A stretch of 60,431 bases of DNA from contig NZ_WYDS01000024.1 of NCBI RefSeq assembly GCF_009914765.1, positions 1-60,431 on the forward strand, written 5' to 3'. Of this stretch, positions 43,927-52,320 are shown in pieces. The notes under the pieces are model-generated. The model had not been told where the DNA came from. It did not search any database and saw only the letters and a program-made list of their open reading frames with translations. The stretch comes from Halodesulfovibrio sp. MK-HDV (GTDB lineage Bacteria; Desulfobacterota; Desulfovibrionia; Desulfovibrionales; Desulfovibrionaceae). The translations under genes were made by a program, and so were the position numbers. Within the stretch, counting starts at the first letter, position 1; each line of letters starts with the position of its first letter.

Positions 43927-46782
43927 ATGCTCATTACTATAAAAGATTACGCTCAAGACTTTCTAAAATTACTTCTCTTATCCTGCATTCTGATTGTAGT
44001 GCCGACAAAAATGGCTAGCGCGGGACAACTTATACAATCCCTTGAAAAAGATTATGTTAATTATGATAACATTTACGCCCCAGCCAATATCTACGGTGAA
44101 AAGGCCGGCATTGGTGTCGTAAATCCATCTAAATATTCTATTACAAATTATGGAACAATTTCTTTCGTAGAAATCAATTCGGATTCAAGCCCTGAAGTAT
44201 ACGGAATTGTAGCTCACGAAATGATAAAAAACTATGGAGACATTACCGTTTCGTCCCTATCTGCGAGCACTGCTTCAACAAAGCCTACTGATGCGAGTGC
44301 AACAGCTCTAGGGATTTACTCATCTATTGGTGTGGAAAACCATGGGGATATTACGATACAAGCAAGAGGTGGAGAGTCAGTTAGTCTTAACACCATCTCG
44401 AGTAGCTCTGAAACGGAGGGGGTTGGACTTCAAACAAAGGGCGTTATCACGAACCATGGTGCGATCTCTGTATCTTCAATAAGTGGAAACTCATCTCTCA
44501 CCTATACTTCACCCGATATTATCGGCTATTCCAGAATACACAACAATGCTAAAGCCTATGGTATTATGTCTAAAAGCAATGTCACAAACTATGGTAATAT
44601 TTCATCACTAGCTGTTTCTGGGATTACCCATATAGTTGCCGACGATTTTTCATTAAATTACGACAAAGCCTACGCGTATGGTATAAAAACACTCGGCAAT
44701 GTAACTTCCTATGGATCAATTTTCTCAACGGCAAAAGGGGGAAGAGCTTCCACTAACGCAACGGTATTTACCGACGCCAATGCTCATGCTTATGCCTATG
44801 GAATTTACACCGATGGAACAGTTACTAACTATGGAAACATAACAGCTACCGCTCTGGGGGGAACCGCCTTTAACAATGTTAGTACAAGTAACACTGCCCG
44901 TTGTTATGGATCAGCTGAAGCTAAGGGTATCTATTCTGAAAAAGCCGTAACTAACTACGGTACAGTTATAGCTAAGGCTGTTGGTGGCAAAGCTACTTAT
45001 ACTACAAATAAATGGGGTTCCGCTGTTGCTGATGCTGATGCTGTAGGCATTTACTCTAAAGGCAATGTATCAAGTTATGGCGACATCATCGTCACAGCTC
45101 AAGGCGGAAACGCAATTGCTTCAGACTCGGTTATCATAATTGATAAATACAACACGGGAACGGATGCAGAAGGCTATGCCAAAGGGATCATAGCTTCCGG
45201 TGATGTGTTAAGTACGGGCAATATAACAGTAACCGCTACTGGTGGAGTGAAAAAGAGAGCCGGTGTGCTGACAAGCGATGTGTCAGAAGCAACGGGTATT
45301 CAAATGAATGCTACTGGTAGACTGGATTCACGAGGGATTATTAGTGCTTCAGCTTTTCCAGCATCAGGGTATGCTTTTGATCCAACAAAACATATTGCCA
45401 GACAAGTTTATATTGCAAAAGGGGTGACTACACTGACGGGCTACGGCATGAAGTTTTCCAATTCAAACAAAGCATTAACATCGGAGTTTGGAGGAAGCAT
45501 CCATGTAAATAACGACGCTTCGGCAGCTGCAGATCTCCTTTTTCAGCAAGCTGTACTCTACGCCCATCAGGGAGTTCATTTTGCAGTTGGAGTCTATGAA
45601 ATCCCAATGATTGAAAAAGGAGCAACACATTCAGACGCGACAGACGACCAGTTCGTCGATGTTGTTGCATCCCACCCAGACATAAAAGCAGCTCTCACGG
45701 CAGGAAACAGTGGTAGACTGCAACAAGTTACTTTTACTTATGCTCCCAAAAGTTCGCCCTCCCTTCTTTCTACCCGCGCTGCTGCTGATGCACAGATGAA
45801 ATCGCAATATACAATTGCAAACGAACTTTCAAACATGTTGTTCGCATCTGCACGCCCCTCTTCTGTGCAAGAAAAACAGGTTGCTGGCATTAATGACAAC
45901 ACAAGCCACATGGTAGCGTCCTCAGATGCTACAGTTATTCCTACTATAGAATCTAGTTCTGACAACACACACACTCTCTTCCTCCGCCCAATCGTTGCAA
46001 CTTCTGAAGATACGTCTACATATGGTTATGATTCTAGAACTGCAGGCTTTGTACTCGGGTACACACATAAATTTAGCGATGCTTTTTATCTTGGTGGACA
46101 TGCAGGCTATACCCGCAGCAATGTGGATTATACTGACGTTGGCACTGGATATTCAGACCGTGAAGAGGACATTGATACTTATTACGGTGGGATTCATGCA
46201 ATTGGTCGGTACGACAAAAATTGGATTTTCACCGGAATGTCTTCCTTCTTCATCGGTGACAATACGTATTCCAACAATGACCCAGCATTAAAAGAAAATG
46301 CAACGTATTCATCCTATGCATTGCGCACCAAACTTACTGGCGGATACCTGTTTGCAATTGGGGAAAATCAGTTTTTGCCTGAACTTGGCCTTACTCACAC
46401 TTGGCAACACCACGATGAATACTCCACCAAAAACACCACCACGTTCTCGACTACATACGGATCACTGGATGACAACGAACTGTACGGCACTGCTTCCATC
46501 AAATGGCTTCGCAAGTTTAAAGTAGGTAACAACTGGTTATTTACCCCACAGCTTGGCATTGGTATTACGCAAGTGCTTACGGATGGTGAAATATCTGTAA
46601 CTCAACGCGCCGCTGCAGCGGCACAACTTATGGTTGATTCAGAAGATAAAACGACCATTACTCCAGAACTAAGCTTAACCATGCAACAAGACGATTTTTC
46701 TCTCACTCTCGGCTACAACGGAGGCTTCTCAGACACCACCCGTAATAACCAGTTCTGGGTGCAAGGAAGCGTAGATTTTTAA
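43927..46782 (+). CDS. Autotransporter outer-membrane beta-barrel protein (type Va secretion)
   Basis: 951-aa surface protein. Signal peptide to about residue 37 (MASA-GQ). The passenger (about 40-560) has around eleven imperfect repeats of a TNYGNI-type motif (for example SNVTNYGNISS, GTVTNYGNITA, KAVTNYGTVIA, GNVSSYGDIIV), the pattern of a right-handed beta-helix. The C-terminal 280 residues are an autotransporter barrel beginning TAGFVLGYTHKFSDAFYLGGH and ending in Phe (GSVDF). No catalytic motif is seen in the passenger, so adhesion is the likely role. ATG 43927 is preceded by AGGGGGA. A terminator follows immediately. Confidence 0.9.
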   Translation: MLITIKDYAQDFLKLLLLSCILIVVPTKMASAGQLIQSLEKDYVNYDNIYAPANIYGEKAGIGVVNPSKYSITNYGTISFVEINSDSSPEVYGIVAHEMIKNYGDITVSSLSASTASTKPTDASATALGIYSSIGVENHGDITIQARGGESVSLNTISSSSETEGVGLQTKGVITNHGAISVSSISGNSSLTYTSPDIIGYSRIHNNAKAYGIMSKSNVTNYGNISSLAVSGITHIVADDFSLNYDKAYAYGIKTLGNVTSYGSIFSTAKGGRASTNATVFTDANAHAYAYGIYTDGTVTNYGNITATALGGTAFNNVSTSNTARCYGSAEAKGIYSEKAVTNYGTVIAKAVGGKATYTTNKWGSAVADADAVGIYSKGNVSSYGDIIVTAQGGNAIASDSVIIIDKYNTGTDAEGYAKGIIASGDVLSTGNITVTATGGVKKRAGVLTSDVSEATGIQMNATGRLDSRGIISASAFPASGYAFDPTKHIARQVYIAKGVTTLTGYGMKFSNSNKALTSEFGGSIHVNNDASAAADLLFQQAVLYAHQGVHFAVGVYEIPMIEKGATHSDATDDQFVDVVASHPDIKAALTAGNSGRLQQVTFTYAPKSSPSLLSTRAAADAQMKSQYTIANELSNMLFASARPSSVQEKQVAGINDNTSHMVASSDATVIPTIESSSDNTHTLFLRPIVATSEDTSTYGYDSRTAGFVLGYTHKFSDAFYLGGHAGYTRSNVDYTDVGTGYSDREEDIDTYYGGIHAIGRYDKNWIFTGMSSFFIGDNTYSNNDPALKENATYSSYALRTKLTGGYLFAIGENQFLPELGLTHTWQHHDEYSTKNTTTFSTTYGSLDDNELYGTASIKWLRKFKVGNNWLFTPQLGIGITQVLTDGEISVTQRAAAAAQLMVDSEDKTTITPELSLTMQQDDFSLTLGYNGGFSDTTRNNQFWVQGSVDF

Positions 46783-46801
46783 GACACAACGTGTCTTTTC
46801 T
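46781..46801 (+). terminator. Terminator after the autotransporter
   Basis: AAGACAC/GTGTCTT stem followed by TTC, overlapping the stop codon. A second, stronger hairpin follows at 46811-46842. Confidence 0.65.
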
Positions 46802-46810
46802 CATAATCCA

Positions 46811-46842
46811 AACGGCATCGGATCAGTACTTTCGGTGCCGTT
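46811..46842 (+). terminator. Second hairpin after the autotransporter
   Basis: AACGGCATCG pairs with CGGTGCCGTT around a 12-base loop, followed by TCATTTATT. Probable back-up terminator. Confidence 0.55.
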
Positions 46843-47012
46843 CATTTATTCTAGAAACAGCCTCCACCCACTTGATCAATTTATACTCCGGACAACGTAT
46901 TCCTCATTGCTGCAAGTAAGAGCCGTAGAAGGATTATCCCCCCTGTACCCAAAGGTAGATTTTTATATCCACACACTTTGCCTTCTTACTCTTTTACGAT
47001 TATGCCAAACAG

Positions 47013-47696
47013 ATGCACGATAAATTTCTTTTTTTTATAGCATTATTCACAGGTGGTATCACTGGTCTTCTCATTTCATTAATTGCGAATAAAACAGTTT
47101 GCTCTGTTCGTAATAAATACAAGATGACCCCCGTACTACCCAACACAAAAGACATTCCTGAAGAGCCTTCTTTAACAGACCTTCTACAAGGATCAACTTT
47201 AGTAGTACTTTGTTGTATCGTAAGCTTGGTCTCTGCAATCCAGTTCGGGATTAATCTGGAGTGGGCAGTGGGGATTCTTTTTTCTGCAACTCTTCTGCTG
47301 CTGGCAGTGGTTGACCTTCGAACCCACTTTATTCCAGACATGTTAGTTCTACCTGCGATACTTATTGGAACCATTTTCTCTCTAAGGATACTGGGAACAG
47401 ACCCATATGACATGACGCTTGGCGCTATTGTCGCCAGTTGCAGCGCGCTACTGCTGCGAAAAATTTATGCCATGATGTCTGGCAAGATTCCTGTAGGATG
47501 GGGGAATGTTAAATTGCTTATCTGCTGTGGAGCTGTAAGCGGACTATATGGGTTGCCCAAGCTCTTTTTTGTCGCATTTTCAATGGCATGCCTTTGGATT
47601 ATTGCGCGCGCTATTCTTAGAATAAATACAAATACAGACTACATACCAATAGGCCCTTGCTTAATCGCAGGCACCTTTTTTCAAATGTTTTTCTAA
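47013..47696 (+). CDS. Prepilin peptidase-like protein (A24 family), second catalytic Asp replaced
   Basis: 227-aa inner-membrane protein with seven or so hydrophobic segments, similar to the catalytic core of type IV prepilin peptidase. The first aspartate motif is intact (VVDLRTHFIPD near residue 97), but the second, normally GxGD(x)KL, reads GWGNVKLL near residue 162, replacing the catalytic Asp with Asn. The N-terminal Cys/methylase domain is also lacking. It may be inactive or have another role. No prepilin gene is seen near it. No strong Shine-Dalgarno in front of the ATG. Confidence 0.78.
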   Translation: MHDKFLFFIALFTGGITGLLISLIANKTVCSVRNKYKMTPVLPNTKDIPEEPSLTDLLQGSTLVVLCCIVSLVSAIQFGINLEWAVGILFSATLLLLAVVDLRTHFIPDMLVLPAILIGTIFSLRILGTDPYDMTLGAIVASCSALLLRKIYAMMSGKIPVGWGNVKLLICCGAVSGLYGLPKLFFVAFSMACLWIIARAILRINTNTDYIPIGPCLIAGTFFQMFF

Positions 47697-47976
47697 TATT
47701 TTTCTATCTGGTTACAGACTAAATGCTTGCTCATTCTAAAATGAGACTGTTTCTCTCATGGCTATAAGCTTATGCCGCTCGTTAATCCACGCAGACATAA
47801 CGCTCAAAACAGCAGGTGTAACTATCAAGATTATTAACAAAATTGACAATTACTTTAGCCAATTATATCATTCATCATAAACGATAAGATTACCTTTTTC
47901 GCTGAAGTGTCTTTTCCATGCTTCGGGACAAAACTCACAACCACAGAAAACTTTTATTTGAAGAAAAGTTATAACT

Positions 47977-48693
47977 ATGAATTATGACATCCTCGAAGAA
48001 ATCAAAAAATCACAATCCACTAAAGAACTATGGGGAATTCTAGCGCAAAACATGATGCGCTGGGGTGTGCCATATGTTGCCTCGTGGGTAGGGTCTGTCC
48101 CCGGTAATGCACAAATAGAAACAAATCGTCCAGAATGGTGGATGCAATACTACCTTGAGCAGCATCATCCAATTAATGACCCTGCTATCCAGCATTGCCT
48201 CTATCACAAAGGATTCTTTTTTTACTCTACAACAGATGACCAGCCTTCCCATATCCCCCCGGAAGGTGCTCGTATCTTGTCTGAAGCAAAAGACCTGCTC
48301 GGTTTTAATTCAGGCTTGGTATTTCCTGTCTTTTGTAATGAAAATCGACTGGGCGGTATGAGTATTTCGTTCGAGACTCCTTTGCAGGATCTCGAAAAAA
48401 TGCCCATTAAAGATTTTAGCGAAATGCTCGTATGTTGCAATGTAGCGTTCGAACGGTTTGCTCAGATTCACAACAAAAAAATTACTCCGGAAGGTGGTCT
48501 TGTCTCACGAGAAATCGATTGTTTATCTTGGCTTGCTCGTGGTCTGCGCACAGCTGACATCAGCAAAAAACTAAACATCAGCGATGCCACAGTTAGCTTT
48601 CATCTGAACAAGGCTAAAAAAAAACTTGGGGCAACCACTAGAGAACAAGCAGTAGCTCGAGCAATTGTTCTGCAAATCATTACCCCAAACTAA
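47977..48693 (+). CDS. LuxR family regulator with autoinducer-binding domain
   Basis: 238-aa regulator. N-terminal domain resembles acyl-homoserine-lactone receptors (EWWMQYYLEQHHPINDPAIQHC with the Trp/Tyr/Asp ligand pattern near residues 49-70, GLVFPVFCNENRLGGMS near 108), although the later pocket Trp is replaced in GFFFYST. C-terminal LuxR-type helix-turn-helix: LVSREIDCLSWLARGLRTADISKKLNISDATVSFHLNKAKKKLG split over residues 172-215. No luxI-type synthase is in the window, so it is a 'solo' receptor. A nine-A run in KAKKKLG is in frame here. Confidence 0.87.
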   Translation: MNYDILEEIKKSQSTKELWGILAQNMMRWGVPYVASWVGSVPGNAQIETNRPEWWMQYYLEQHHPINDPAIQHCLYHKGFFFYSTTDDQPSHIPPEGARILSEAKDLLGFNSGLVFPVFCNENRLGGMSISFETPLQDLEKMPIKDFSEMLVCCNVAFERFAQIHNKKITPEGGLVSREIDCLSWLARGLRTADISKKLNISDATVSFHLNKAKKKLGATTREQAVARAIVLQIITPN

Positions 48694-49303
48694 CGCTTCG
48701 TTACATACTAGCTCCCCCCACCTCTCCAGCACCTTTGGGCACATCAAAAATATTATCCAGATATTCAGTAGCCTGAGAGCGTGGGTCTGAATGATAAATG
48801 CTAATGATAAAATTAGGCATAGACTTTCAGGAAATATCGGAATCAAACCCGCTCTCCCGCCTACCTAGGGCTACCATTGAAAAAAAGTGCACACACGACA
48901 TGCCACCTTTAGGAGGCGTGCATAGCCACCAAAAGGACGAAAATTTAGCGTGTATAAAAATTATTTTTTTGCAACATATCCTGAAAGATCCTTAACTGTA
49001 TCGCATTGTGAATTCAAATAATTTGAAGACACTACCTAAATAAAAAAGATAGACTTTGACCTTCTAGACCGCTGATCGAGATTTAGATTTTTTCTGCGGC
49101 ATGCCTGAAAACATAGGTATACAGACTTTCTATCTGAATACCTTTTTCTTTTTTCAACCATACTTCCATTTAATACAATATATTTGTGTTCAGTATTACC
49201 TCAGACTTGATCTCACCCCCGTAGTCCATGTTACAGTTTCAGTGACTTCAACTGTAACATCATGGCTCGTGTCTATTGAGACGGAGTAATGCGTGAGGTA
49301 AAT
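48694..49303. other. Intergenic region before APC-like transporter
   Basis: About 600 bases. The open frames at 48798-48995 and 49101-49289 look like chance ORFs, with biased Phe/Leu or Lys content and no family features. The only structure is the long inverted repeat at 49228-49260. Confidence 0.5.
49228..49260. promoter_or_regulatory. Long inverted repeat upstream of transporter-rhodanese operon
   Basis: ATGTTACAGTT and AACTGTAACAT are perfect inverted 11-mers with an 11-base spacer, 44-76 bases before the transporter start. There is no T run, so an operator is more likely than a terminator. Confidence 0.5.
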
Positions 49304-50500
49304 ATGTTAACAGCGGCCTTGCTCGCAATGGGTTTTCTGCTTTCCCCCAGAGCTTTTATGATCACAGGAAGCGGTATCGGCCTGGCTGGGAACTGGTATT
49401 TTGTAGTCGCCGCAGTTCTTCTAGCAACTCAAATAGTCACTATCTCCCCACGAACTTCAAACCGTGAAGGCACCTACACCAATGCACTAGAATCATTTGG
49501 CTATGGTGTCCGCTTTTTTTCACTAGTGTTCTTTTCATGCTCGATATTGGGGATTGCCGGCTATGCTTTCAACGAAGTATTCCTATACTGGTTTCCCAAC
49601 TTCCTTTTCAGTTTCATCATACTAACATGCTCATTTCTCACCTGCCTGGCACCTTCCTGCTACGCTAGAAAGATACAACTCATCGTAATCATAACGATAC
49701 TTGTCGGTATCATTTTTCTCTCTGTTGCCTCACTATGGGCTCCATCTCCAAAGGAAGCGAATTCACCTGACTTCTTTTTGCCGTATGGACTATCTCCTTT
49801 CTCCGAAGGACTCTTTTTCATGGCCCCCCTTCTGATTGGTTATGAACTCTATGCTTCATCTTCCACCAAGAACAAAGTTTCCGGTTCTTCATACGCTCTG
49901 GCTCTGGGCATGGCAGCACTGTTCCTGTCCATTTTTGCCTACGCCGCATTGAGCGTATCCGGTACGGAAAAATTGGCTGATTCGACTGTCCCTTATATGA
50001 TCGGCGCCAGAAAGATACTGGGTCAAACCGGACGGTATATAATGGGAGGCATCATCATTTTGGGCAGTTATGTTGCTTTCAATACAATTCTCTTATTTCT
50101 CAAAACCCCATTCATCACGCTTATGGATTCCCACTTTTTAACTCGACTTCCTAGTCGCAATCTGGGCAAGCAAGTTGTTGCGACAACCATTCCAACTCTG
50201 ACGGTTTCCATTCTGCTCCTCCGTGGTTATGCCGGCGAACCAATTACCGAGTCATATATCGCTGGAGGCTTCGCCCTTTGGTTTGTGTTCTATGGATTGT
50301 CCACAGCAGTTTCCGTAACAGACACGGATTCACTTCTTTCCAAGTTGTTAAAAATATGTGGTATTTTTTCATGCTCATACCTCGCGTATGCAGTATTACA
50401 GATGCCTGAAGCCCCTCTCAAAGGACTCATCACGGCAGGTGTCGTCTCAATTTTCATCACTGCAGTGGGCATAATAGGCAGGAAAAAGTTGTTGCCCTAA
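49304..50500 (+). CDS. APC-superfamily-like membrane transporter
   Basis: 398-aa inner-membrane protein with about 11 hydrophobic spans. The opening segment (FLLSPRAFMITGSGIGLAG) resembles the broken first helix of amino-acid/polyamine/organocation transporters. I cannot assign a substrate. ATG 49304 is preferred because GAGG lies five bases before it; ATG 49289 is an alternative. It precedes the exported rhodanese by 45 bases and is probably co-transcribed with it, hinting at a sulfur or selenium compound as substrate. Confidence 0.68.
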   Translation: MLTAALLAMGFLLSPRAFMITGSGIGLAGNWYFVVAAVLLATQIVTISPRTSNREGTYTNALESFGYGVRFFSLVFFSCSILGIAGYAFNEVFLYWFPNFLFSFIILTCSFLTCLAPSCYARKIQLIVIITILVGIIFLSVASLWAPSPKEANSPDFFLPYGLSPFSEGLFFMAPLLIGYELYASSSTKNKVSGSSYALALGMAALFLSIFAYAALSVSGTEKLADSTVPYMIGARKILGQTGRYIMGGIIILGSYVAFNTILLFLKTPFITLMDSHFLTRLPSRNLGKQVVATTIPTLTVSILLLRGYAGEPITESYIAGGFALWFVFYGLSTAVSVTDTDSLLSKLLKICGIFSCSYLAYAVLQMPEAPLKGLITAGVVSIFITAVGIIGRKKLLP

Positions 50501-50545
50501 AAATATATGGTACAATGCAAAACAAATATTCATAGAGAGGTTACC

Positions 50546-50938
50546 ATGAAACCAATTAGACTAGCCGCCTTGGTCATAATAATCTTGGCATTTGTAGCTA
50601 CAGCATTTGCCGACGACGTTCGGTCTATAGACAAAGAAGCTCTGAAAGCAGATATGGGTTCCTACACCATTGTCGATGTCCGCACCGGCTCGGACTGGAA
50701 AGGAAGTGAATTCAAAATACTGGGAGCTGTTCGTCTCAAAGGAGATATTGTTGATTTCGCCAAAAGCAAAGGCTGGGCAAAAGATGCGAAAATTGTTCTT
50801 TACTGTGCCTGACCGAATGAAGCTACAAGCGTCCGGGAGGCGCAAAAATTGATCGATGCAGGCTACACAAATGTTTTCGCTCTGGATGGCGGCTGGAAGG
50901 ATTGGTATAGAAACAAATATCCTGTCGAAGAAAAATAG
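50546..50938 (+). CDS. Exported rhodanese-like protein with in-frame TGA (probable selenoprotein)
   Basis: 130-aa periplasmic rhodanese. Signal peptide to AFA-DD (about residue 22), then YTIVDVRTGSDWKGSEF (CDC25-like rhodanese motif), and the active-site loop VLYCA-TGA-PNEATS. Reading continues in the same frame through SVREAQKLIDAGYTNVFALDGGWKDWY to TAG at 50938, all well-conserved rhodanese sequence. TGA is codon 89, two residues after the loop Cys, where relatives have a second Cys (CxC). That is the signature of selenocysteine. A stem at 50829-50843 (GCGTC/GGCGC, G-containing loop) lies at a bacterial SECIS-like distance. GAGAGG precedes the ATG. Alternative: a nonsense mutation. Confidence 0.72.
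50829..50843 (+). promoter_or_regulatory. Candidate bacterial SECIS stem-loop
   Basis: GCGTC pairs with GGCGC (one G-U) around loop CGGGA. The loop begins 22 bases after the TGA and has G in its second position, which fits the general description of bacterial SECIS elements. The stem is short, so this is tentative. Confidence 0.4.
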
Positions 50939-51135
50939 GGCAAAGTCGAAGGTAAAATAAGTCCGTACATTTGATGACACTATCTAATCAACATAACTCA
51001 AGCACTAAATATTTTCTGTACAGACAGACTTTACTTTCCCTAAGTCAAAGCAGCATATGGACTACATAGAATTTGTTGGAACCATTTTCTCATGCCTATC
51101 TAGGTGGCAGATGTTGGTTCGTAGAAAACTTTTTT

Positions 51136-51165
51136 AACCGTCTGTTTCAAAAGAAACAGACGGTT
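51136..51165. repeat. Perfect 13-bp inverted repeat
   Basis: AACCGTCTGTTTC and GAAACAGACGGTT around AAAA. There is a T run before it, not after it, on the plus strand, so it is not a standard terminator. Function unknown; could be the end of the rhodanese message or a mobile-element relic. Confidence 0.5.
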
Positions 51166-51403
51166 AATATTTAGCTAGCTGAATGCTGATGGATACTACA
51201 CTTGCTATATGATTGGTGAGCTGCTAGCTGACTTGCGGCTTTTCGTCATTCTTATTGCCCTCACTTACCCATCAGCAATGAAATGCGGATAATTATATAA
51301 ACATTGCGGTGTGGTAAGAAGAAAGATGAAGAGAAAGGCAAAGCAAATTCAGCTCAAAATGGAAATTTTAAAACTCACATCCGTGATGGGATAAAACAAA
51401 AAA

Positions 51404-51429
51404 AGCTCTTACACTTTCGTGTAAGAGCT
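51404..51429 (-). terminator. Hairpin downstream of tRNA-Glu fragment
   Basis: AGCTCTTACAC/GTGTAAGAGCT around a 4-base loop; on the minus strand it is followed by seven T. This is the original tRNA terminator, preserved with the tRNA fragment. Confidence 0.75.
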
Positions 51430-51438
51430 TAAATTGCT

Positions 51439-51498
51439 TGGCGTCCCCAAGGGAATTTGACTCCCTGTCGCCTGCGTGAAAGGCCGGTTCATACCTAG
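51439..51498 (-). pseudogene. tRNA-Glu 3' fragment (pseudo-tRNA)
   Basis: On the minus strand: CTAGG, then an anticodon arm CCGGC-CTTTCAC-GCAGG (anticodon TTC, one stem mismatch), a T arm AGGGA-GTCAAAT-TCCCT, and the 3' end TTGGGGACGCCA. This is tRNA-Glu(UUC) without its 5' acceptor and D-arm half. The T-loop begins G instead of T. Such a 3' fragment with encoded CCA is what integration at a tRNA gene leaves behind. Confidence 0.75.
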
Positions 51499-51732
51499 CA
51501 GAAACTGCTTATTCCCCAATTTACAAGGCTCCTACAGAAACACAGATACCATTAGCGACATTAAAAACATAAGGTGCTTACACCTCACTTGCGGCAGTAG
51601 GTAAGATTTAACCTAACTTAATTTTGCAGATTAATCCTGTTTTGCATCTACATTCCTCATGTATACTCAAAAAACAACTGTGGTTAAAGTAGCGCTAGCC
51701 TTGCCGTTGAAATAGCACTATTCCGGCATAAC

Positions 51733-52308
51733 TTATTGCAACAAAGCGTCAACCTGACTGTCTAATTCTTCGAATGCTTTGTTCGCTTTAAAGTCATCAT
51801 ACAAATTTTTCTTAATCGCTTCAGTTTTTACGTCTTTCTTAACTTCTTTTTTGTAAGACGCTGCCGGATAGAATGCTAGTGAATGAACTGTTCCATCCGG
51901 ACAGAACTGGCGTTTTGTAACACGTGCACCACGAAGAACTTGAGAAGAAACAGATTTACTTACACTTTGTACATATTCAAGCACAGAAGCATCATCGCCA
52001 AACCCGCTCTGTTGCATAAAATCCTTCAGCATAGAATCTGTTTTACTTTCTACCTGACGACCAATCTCACGCATGGCTCGAGAATCAGCTGTTTCACGAC
52101 TAAGTGCAGCAAGTTTAAGTTGAGCCTGACCACTGGCATAAAAACCATCAGAAGCACTTGGCGGATTAGTTTCCCATTCTGGAATACACATATCTGCAGG
52201 TGCAGCAGCAACTGGTGCCGGAGGAGCAGTTTCTACCTTATACTGTTTTGCACAACCGACAGAGAATACCATTACCATAGCCATCATCAATAACAGAAAC
52301 TTTTTCAT
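51733..52308 (-). CDS. LPP20-family lipoprotein
   Basis: 191-aa outer-membrane-type lipoprotein. Lipobox FSVGC at residue 19. After a Pro/Ala linker it has IPEWETNPPSASDGFYASGQAQ and the LPP20 core with ALSRETADSRAMREIGRQVES, the SxxxAxxxAxxEIA-type pattern of LPP20/FlgP proteins. It is the last gene of the exported-protein run. Function unknown; FlgP of vibrios, the best-known relative, forms part of an outer-membrane ring at the flagellum. Confidence 0.8.
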   Translation of the reverse strand: MKKFLLLMMAMVMVFSVGCAKQYKVETAPPAPVAAAPADMCIPEWETNPPSASDGFYASGQAQLKLAALSRETADSRAMREIGRQVESKTDSMLKDFMQQSGFGDDASVLEYVQSVSKSVSSQVLRGARVTKRQFCPDGTVHSLAFYPAASYKKEVKKDVKTEAIKKNLYDDFKANKAFEELDSQVDALLQ

Positions 52309-52320
52309 ACATGTACTCCA

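Larger units (their letters stand above)
50939..51732. other. Gene-free stretch holding the right repeat
   Basis: About 790 bases without a credible ORF. It holds a perfect inverted repeat (51136-51165), the tRNA-Glu fragment with its hairpin (51404-51498), and AT-rich sequence downstream of the minus-strand envelope operon. I saw no convincing terminator for that operon here. Confidence 0.5.

Noticed and set aside
43927-46782. CRISPR-like or DNA tandem repeats in the autotransporter gene
   Set aside because: The repeats are protein-level beta-helix motifs with varied DNA and spacing; no CRISPR array is present anywhere in the window.
46835-47023. 62-codon open frame before the prepilin peptidase
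   Set aside because: It begins within a terminator hairpin and overlaps the peptidase start; no coding features.
48798-48995. 65-codon open frame upstream of the APC-like transporter
   Set aside because: No Shine-Dalgarno and no recognisable similarity; likely chance.
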